DNA from: Streptomyces albospinus
GTDB taxonomy: Bacteria; Actinomycetota; Actinomycetes; Streptomycetales; Streptomycetaceae
Direction: 5' to 3'
Length of the DNA: 64,000 nucleotides
NCBI RefSeq assembly: GCF_014648695.1
Contig: NZ_BMRP01000002.1
Coordinates: 227,634-291,633, forward strand
Both the position numbers and the translations under genes were made by a program. Of the stretch, positions 59,091 to 64,000 are shown piece by piece (the stretch's first letter is position 1; each line of letters starts with the position of its first letter). The notes beneath the pieces were generated by a model. The model did no database searches. It was not told the DNA's origin and was given only the letters and a program-made list of their open reading frames with translations.

Positions 59091-61970
59091 CTACAGCCGC
59101 GGATCCACCGGCTCCGACTCCAGCGCGAGCACCGCGAAGACCGCCTCGTGCACCCGCCACAGCGGCTCCCCGGCCGCCAGCCGGTCCAGCGCCTCCAGCC
59201 CCAGCGCATACTCACGCAGGGCCAGCGAGCGCTTGTGGCCGAGATGGCGTATGCGCAGCCGCCGCAGATTCTCCGGACGGGTGTACTCCGGCCCGTAGAT
59301 GATCCGCAGGTACTCGCGGCCACGGCACTTGATGCCCGGCTGCACGAGCCGGCCGTCCGCCTGCCGGACCAGCGCCTGCACCGGCTTGACGACCATGCCC
59401 TCACCGCCGGCAGAGGTCAGATCCAGCCACCACACGACACCGGCCGCGACCGACGCCTCGTCCTCGGTGTCGACGACCAGCCGCCGCGTCGGCGCAAGCA
59501 GCCTCGCCCGCTCACCCCGCTCACCCGGCACACCGGCGCCCGCTTCGGCGACACCCCCGACGGCACCCTCGTCCGGAGCCGCCGCACCGCCCCCGGCCAC
59601 CGCACCGTCCCGCGCCACCAGCGCCTCCTCGGCCGCTATCAGCCGGTCGATCAGCGCCAGTTGCTCGGTGTGCGGCACCCCGGCCAGGCTGCGCCCCTGC
59701 ACGGCGAGTATCTGGAACGGCGCCAGCCGGATCCCGGCCGGCGCACCGGGCTCGTCACCGCCCGCCGCGCCTTCGGGACCGGCCGCGTCCGCCGTCGCCC
59801 CCACCCGCCAGCAGTACCGCCGGTACGCCGCCGTGAACGCCGCGGCATCGGCCGCCCGCCCACGCTGCCGCTCCAGCAGCGCCGACACCTCCACACCACG
59901 GGCCTGCGCCGCCTCCAGCGCACCGAGCGCCCCCGGGAAGACCGCCCCGGACGCCGCACCGACCGCCGCGTACTGCCGGCGCAGCAGACCGGTCGCCTTC
60001 AAGGACCACGGCATCAACTCGGCATCCAGCAGCAGCCAGTCCGTGTCCAGCTCGGCCCACAGCCCGGCCCCGTCCACACACGCGCCGACCCGCCGCAGGA
60101 TCCGCTCGGTTATCGCCGCGTCGTCGAAGAACGGCCGTCCCGTACGGGTGTACACCGCGCCCGATACGCCCTTGTGCGCCACCCCGAACCGCTCACCGGC
60201 CACCGCCTCGTCGCGGCAGACCAGCACCACCGCACGGGACCCCATGTGCTTCTCCTCGCACACCACTTCCCGGACGCCCGCCGCGCGGTACTCGGCGAAC
60301 GCCTCCGCCGGGTGCTCCAGGAAGCCCTCCCCCTGCGCCTCCTCCTTGGACGTCGCACACGGCGCCATCGTCGGCGGGAGGTACGGCAGCAGCCGCGGGT
60401 CGATCGCGAAGCGGCTCATCACCTCCAGCGCCGCCGCGGAGTTCTCCTCCCTGACCGCGAGCCGGCCCATATGGCGGGTCTCCACCGTGCGCCGGCCCGC
60501 CACATCGTTCAGGTCCAGCGGCCGGCCGTCCGCACCGCCCGGCGCCTCCGTGGCGAGCGGCCGGGCGGGCTCGTACCAGACACGCTCCGCCGGTACGTCC
60601 ACCAGCTCCCGCTCCGGCCAGCGCAGCGCCGTCATCCTGCCGCCGAACACGCAGCCGGTGTCCAGGCAGATGGTGTTGTTCAGCCAGCCGGCCCGCGGTA
60701 TCGGCGTATGGCCGTAGACCACGGCGGCGCGGCCCCGGTAGTCCTCCGCCCACGGGTAACGCACCGGCAGGCCGAACTCGTCCGTCTCGCCCGTCGTGTC
60801 GCCGTACAGGGCGAACGACCGCACCCGGCCCGACGTCCGGCCGTGGTACTTCTCCGGCAAACCCGCGTGGCACACCACCAATCCACCCCCGTCCAGGACG
60901 TAGTGGCTGACCAGTCCCCGAATGAACTCCGCGACCCCGGCGCGGAAACCGTCGTCCTCCTTCTCCAGCTGCTCGATCGTCTCGGCAAGGCCGTGCGTGC
61001 GCTGAACCTTGCGGCCGTCGAGGTAACGACCGAGCTTGTTCTCATGGTTCCCGGACACACACAGAGCGTGACCGGCCGCGACCATGCCCATCACCAGCCG
61101 CAGCACACCCGGGCTGTCGGGCCCCCGGTCGACGAGGTCGCCGACGAAGACCGCCGTACGGCCCTCCGGGTGCACGGCGTCCACGGTCCGGCCCAGCGCA
61201 TCGTGCACCGGCTCGTACCCCAGCCGGCCGAGCAGGCTCTCCAGCTCCGAACGGCAGCCGTGGATGTCGCCGACGATGTCGAAGGGGCCCGTGCGGTGCC
61301 GCAGATCGTTGTACCGCCGCTCCCGGACGATCCCGGCGGTGTCGACCTCCCGCTGCCCCCGCAGGATGTGCACCGTGCGGAACCCCTCGCGCTCCAAATG
61401 CCGCACGGAACGCCGCAGTTCCCGCTGGTGCCGCTGGACGACCCGGCGCGGCAGCCCGGCCCGGTCGGCGCGCGCCGCGTTCCGCTCGGCGCAGACCTGC
61501 TCGGGCACGTCCAGCACGATCGCCACCGGCAGCACGTCGTGCTCACGGGCCAGCCGCACCAACTGGGCACGCGCCTCCGCCTGCACATTGGTGGCGTCCA
61601 CCACCGTCAGCCGCCCGGCCGCCAGCCGCTTGCCCACGATGAAATGCAGCACCTCGAACGCGTCACCGCTGACGCTCTGGTCGTTCTCGTCGTCACTGAC
61701 CAGCCCCCGGCAGAAGTCCGACGAGATCACCTCGGTCGGCTTGAAATGCCGCGCGGCGAACGTCGACTTACCCGATCCGGTGGCCCCGATCAGCACCACC
61801 AGCGACAGATCGGGCACGGGGAGCACGCGGCCGTGCGCATCGACGGCGGACGGGGACGGCGGCTGGACGTGAGGCTCCTGCCGGTCCCCCGGCCGCTGCT
61901 CACGCGACGGCCCCTGCTGCCGCTCGGCCCCTCGCTCCTGCCGCTGCTCCATACGTTCACCGTCCGTCAT
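59091..61970 (-). CDS. pnkp: Polynucleotide kinase-phosphatase-ligase, RNA repair (Pnkp)
   Basis: 959 residues. Kinase (about 55-215) with Walker A GATGSGKST; calcineurin-like phosphatase (about 225-480) with DIHGCRSELE, GDLVDRGPDS, SGNHENKL and HAGL; C-terminal adenylyltransferase (about 550-950) with the nucleotidyl Lys in EKHMGSRA. This is the three-domain architecture of the Clostridium thermocellum-type Pnkp, which heals and seals RNA cut by ribotoxins. The N-terminal 50 residues are an extra Gln/Arg-rich tail. The ATG overlaps the Hen1 stop, forming the classical Hen1-Pnkp operon. Confidence 0.95.
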   Translation of the reverse strand: MTDGERMEQRQERGAERQQGPSREQRPGDRQEPHVQPPSPSAVDAHGRVLPVPDLSLVVLIGATGSGKSTFAARHFKPTEVISSDFCRGLVSDDENDQSVSGDAFEVLHFIVGKRLAAGRLTVVDATNVQAEARAQLVRLAREHDVLPVAIVLDVPEQVCAERNAARADRAGLPRRVVQRHQRELRRSVRHLEREGFRTVHILRGQREVDTAGIVRERRYNDLRHRTGPFDIVGDIHGCRSELESLLGRLGYEPVHDALGRTVDAVHPEGRTAVFVGDLVDRGPDSPGVLRLVMGMVAAGHALCVSGNHENKLGRYLDGRKVQRTHGLAETIEQLEKEDDGFRAGVAEFIRGLVSHYVLDGGGLVVCHAGLPEKYHGRTSGRVRSFALYGDTTGETDEFGLPVRYPWAEDYRGRAAVVYGHTPIPRAGWLNNTICLDTGCVFGGRMTALRWPERELVDVPAERVWYEPARPLATEAPGGADGRPLDLNDVAGRRTVETRHMGRLAVREENSAAALEVMSRFAIDPRLLPYLPPTMAPCATSKEEAQGEGFLEHPAEAFAEYRAAGVREVVCEEKHMGSRAVVLVCRDEAVAGERFGVAHKGVSGAVYTRTGRPFFDDAAITERILRRVGACVDGAGLWAELDTDWLLLDAELMPWSLKATGLLRRQYAAVGAASGAVFPGALGALEAAQARGVEVSALLERQRGRAADAAAFTAAYRRYCWRVGATADAAGPEGAAGGDEPGAPAGIRLAPFQILAVQGRSLAGVPHTEQLALIDRLIAAEEALVARDGAVAGGGAAAPDEGAVGGVAEAGAGVPGERGERARLLAPTRRLVVDTEDEASVAAGVVWWLDLTSAGGEGMVVKPVQALVRQADGRLVQPGIKCRGREYLRIIYGPEYTRPENLRRLRIRHLGHKRSLALREYALGLEALDRLAAGEPLWRVHEAVFAVLALESEPVDPRL

Positions 61971-63565
61971 GCCGCTGCCCCCTTCCCACTGTCCGCACCG
62001 CCACTGGTGTCACACCTGCCACCATTGTCCCTGCTGTCACCCATGCCGCTTTTGCCACCAGGGCTGCCGCTGCCACCGCCCCTACCTGTGCCACCGCCAC
62101 CGCCGCGGTGCGCCGCGGGAGCACCGCTCTCCTCACGGGTGAAGCGCGCAAACTGAGTGGGCGGCCCCACCTCCGGATCGACGGGCCCCACCGGACCGAA
62201 CGCCACCGCATAACCGTGCCGCACGGCGACCTCCCCCGCCCACCGGCGGAACTCCTCCCGCGTCCACTCGAACCGGTGGTCCGCGTGCCGCACCTGCCCG
62301 GCGGGCAGCGACTCCCAGCGCACGTTGTACTCCGCGTTCGGCGTGGTCACCACGACCGTCCGCGGCCTGGCCGCCCCGAACACCGCGTACTCCAGCGCCG
62401 GCAGCCGCGCCGGATCCACATGCTCGACGACCTCGCTCAGCACCGCCGCGTCATACCCGGTGAGCCTGCCGTCGGTGTACGCCAGCGACCCCTGGACGAG
62501 CCGTACCCGCGCCGACTGCCGCTCGGGCATCCGCTCCAGCTGCAACCGTCGCCGCGCCTCATGGAGCGCCCGCATCGACACATCCACCCCGACGATCTCG
62601 GTGAACTGCCCCTCCTTCAACAGCGCGCCGATCAACTGCCCCTGCCCGCACCCCAGATCGAGCACCCTCGCCGCCCCGGCCGCGCGCAGCTCCCGCAGGA
62701 TCGCCTCCCGTCGCTGCACGGCCAGCGGCACCGGCTTCTCGTCCGTGTCGGCCTCCTCGTCCACCGCGTTGTCGATCTCCTCGACGGCGGTGTCGTCCGC
62801 GTCGGCCAGCCGCTCCAGCTCCAGCCGCGCCATGGCCTCACGGGTCAGCGACCGGCGCCGCGCCAGATAACGGCCGACGATCACCCGCTGCTCGGGGTGG
62901 CCCTCCAGCCAGCCCTCGCCGGCCCGCAGCAGCTTGTCGACCTCATCGGCCGCGACCCAGTAGTGCTTGGCGTCGTCCAGCACGGGCAGCAGCACATACA
63001 GATGCCGCAACGCCTCGTCGAGCGCGCACTCCCCTTCCAGGACCAGCCGTACATAGCGCGAGTCGCCCCACTCCGGGAACGTCTCGTCCAGCGGCAGCGG
63101 CTCGGCCAGCACCGACCAGCCCAACGGCCGGAACAACTTCTCCACCAGCTCCGCACCACCCCGGGCAGGCAGCACCGGCACCTCGATACGCAGCGGCATC
63201 GCCCGCCCGACCAACTCCGGCCGCGCCGCACACCGCCCCGTCATCGCGCTCGCGAAAACCGTCCGCAACGCCACCGCCAGCAACGACGAAGCCGCATACG
63301 GCCGGTCGTTCACATACCGTGCCAGCGCCGCATCCGGGGCCCCGCCACGCCCGTTGCCCTGCCCACGCCGGACCAGGGCAACGGGATCGACCTCCAACAG
63401 CAGCGCCACCGTGCACCGTTCCGCATCCGCCTCGGGGTAGAGGACGTGCGCGGTCCCGTGCGAAGTCGAGAACCGCTGCGCCTTCTCGGGATGCTTGTGC
63501 AGCAGAAACCCGAGGTCGGTGGCGGGGCGGTCGGTGGTGCCGGTGGTCGTAATCGTCAGAAACAC
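61967..63565 (-). CDS. hen1: RNA 3'-terminal 2'-O-methyltransferase Hen1
   Basis: 532 residues. An N-terminal Hen1-specific region (FLTITTTGTTDRPATDLGFL onward, to about 260) that activates the Pnkp ligase, then a class I methyltransferase (about 285-480) with DLGCGQGQLIGALL, and the metal-binding SEVVEHVDPARL that defines Hen1. It methylates the 2'-OH at the repair junction so that the RNA resists renewed cleavage. The C-terminal 50 residues are Gly/Ser-rich. GTG 63565 was chosen because homologues begin at this point; no good ribosome site is visible. Confidence 0.95.
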   Translation of the reverse strand: MFLTITTTGTTDRPATDLGFLLHKHPEKAQRFSTSHGTAHVLYPEADAERCTVALLLEVDPVALVRRGQGNGRGGAPDAALARYVNDRPYAASSLLAVALRTVFASAMTGRCAARPELVGRAMPLRIEVPVLPARGGAELVEKLFRPLGWSVLAEPLPLDETFPEWGDSRYVRLVLEGECALDEALRHLYVLLPVLDDAKHYWVAADEVDKLLRAGEGWLEGHPEQRVIVGRYLARRRSLTREAMARLELERLADADDTAVEEIDNAVDEEADTDEKPVPLAVQRREAILRELRAAGAARVLDLGCGQGQLIGALLKEGQFTEIVGVDVSMRALHEARRRLQLERMPERQSARVRLVQGSLAYTDGRLTGYDAAVLSEVVEHVDPARLPALEYAVFGAARPRTVVVTTPNAEYNVRWESLPAGQVRHADHRFEWTREEFRRWAGEVAVRHGYAVAFGPVGPVDPEVGPPTQFARFTREESGAPAAHRGGGGGTGRGGGSGSPGGKSGMGDSRDNGGRCDTSGGADSGKGAAA

Positions 63566-64000
63566 GGTACGAGTATCGGTGGTCGTGATGCTGATGCCCC
63601 AGCGGTTTTCGCCTCCCCCTCCCCCTCCCCGCCCACCCACCTCCGCCCCCGCGCCCCCAAAGCGCCCACGCCCCTACGCCCCGCACCCCCAGCCCTATCC
63701 CCGATAGCCCGTGATCCCCTCGCCCGCTCACCCCCGTCAGCCCATCCGCGCCCCTCGCCCCTGCTCCCCCGCCTCGCCCCGCGCGCCCACCTGTCGGCGC
63801 CCCCACCACCCATCGGGCGCCCCACCACCCGTCACGCTCCCACCGCACGTCAGACGCTCCCCGGCGATCTCGCGCCGGTCACCGAATGCAGAGACCTCGC
63901 GCCGTTCAACGCCCCACGAGCCCTCGGCTCCGGCCCGGTCCGATCCCGCCCCCGCACACCGAGCCTCCGCGCTGTGCTCCTCCCGCACTGCCCACTCCCG
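63566..64000. other. Region upstream of hen1, no gene recognised
   Basis: About 430 bases. 63600-63660 is a pyrimidine-rich CCCTCCCC-type tract. Short possible frames on the minus strand are Gly/Ala/Arg-rich and lack coding features. The hen1-pnkp promoter should lie here, but I see no clear -10/-35. Confidence 0.5.

Overview
The window is high-GC actinomycete DNA, almost certainly a Streptomyces chromosome. It has strong GC3 bias, GTG/TTG starts, rare TTA leucine codons, ECF41 sigma factors, an AfsA/ScbR-type gamma-butyrolactone locus, DmdR/IdeR-type iron boxes and the arc (arginine deiminase) genes. No tRNA, rRNA, CRISPR array, transposase or replication origin was seen.

Layout. (1) 0-8.6 kb, apparently ordinary chromosome: a small membrane protein, a DGPF/YCII protein with an ECF42-type promoter, two divergent ECF41 sigma genes each behind a matching GTCAC-N-CGTC promoter, decayed gene remains, an EntS-like MFS exporter, a GntR/DUF1648 pair, and an XRE-MurA fusion closed by a strong terminator. 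(2) 8.7-37.1 kb, an accessory biosynthetic cluster. Its left end is a siderophore-type ABC uptake system (binding protein, two permeases, ATPase) behind an iron box, followed by a second MurB. Next come an HTH regulator with tandem repeats upstream, an MFS, serine acetyltransferase, a cysteine-synthase-like enzyme, a drug exporter and a CGNR-type regulator. The biosynthetic core is a one-module PKS (KS-AT-carrier), a sarcosine-oxidase/NikD-like flavoenzyme, a type II thioesterase, an EntE/DhbE-family AMP ligase, a free carrier protein, a ParB/StrR-like regulator, a DegT aminotransferase, a glutamine-dependent asparagine-synthetase-like amidotransferase, a relic of a second DegT gene, a P450 and a Bcr/CflA exporter. 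The right end is a PchR/YbtA-type AraC regulator with its own iron box. (3) 37.6-50.7 kb: a VOC protein and a catabolic regulon for an aromatic acid as CoA thioester, probably 2-aminobenzoate (CoA ligase, PaaX, acyl-CoA dehydrogenase, enoyl-CoA hydratase, two-domain monooxygenase/reductase). A butyrolactone signalling locus (two receptors, a reductase, AfsA) sits inside it. (4) 51-64 kb: an anti-sigma-like ATPase, amino acid permease, ornithine carbamoyltransferase, arginine deiminase, an MFS, a GlxA-type regulator and the Hen1-Pnkp RNA repair operon.

Working model for the cluster (inference): the AMP ligase charges an aryl or heteroaryl acid onto the free carrier; the PKS extends it once with malonate; the flavoenzyme, DegT aminotransferase, amidotransferase and P450 tailor it; the CysE/CysK-like pair supplies cysteine or another beta-substituted alanine. 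There is no NRPS condensation, cyclisation or adenylation module. The ligase has Gly where DHB/salicylate ligases carry the 2-hydroxyl-binding Asn, so an acid without a 2-hydroxyl (for example a picolinate type) is plausible. Iron boxes at both ends, the uptake system and the AraC regulator point to a metal-chelating product. The extra MurB may be a self-resistance copy. In-frame TTA codons in ten cluster genes predict strong bldA control. I do not recognise this gene combination as a known pathway.
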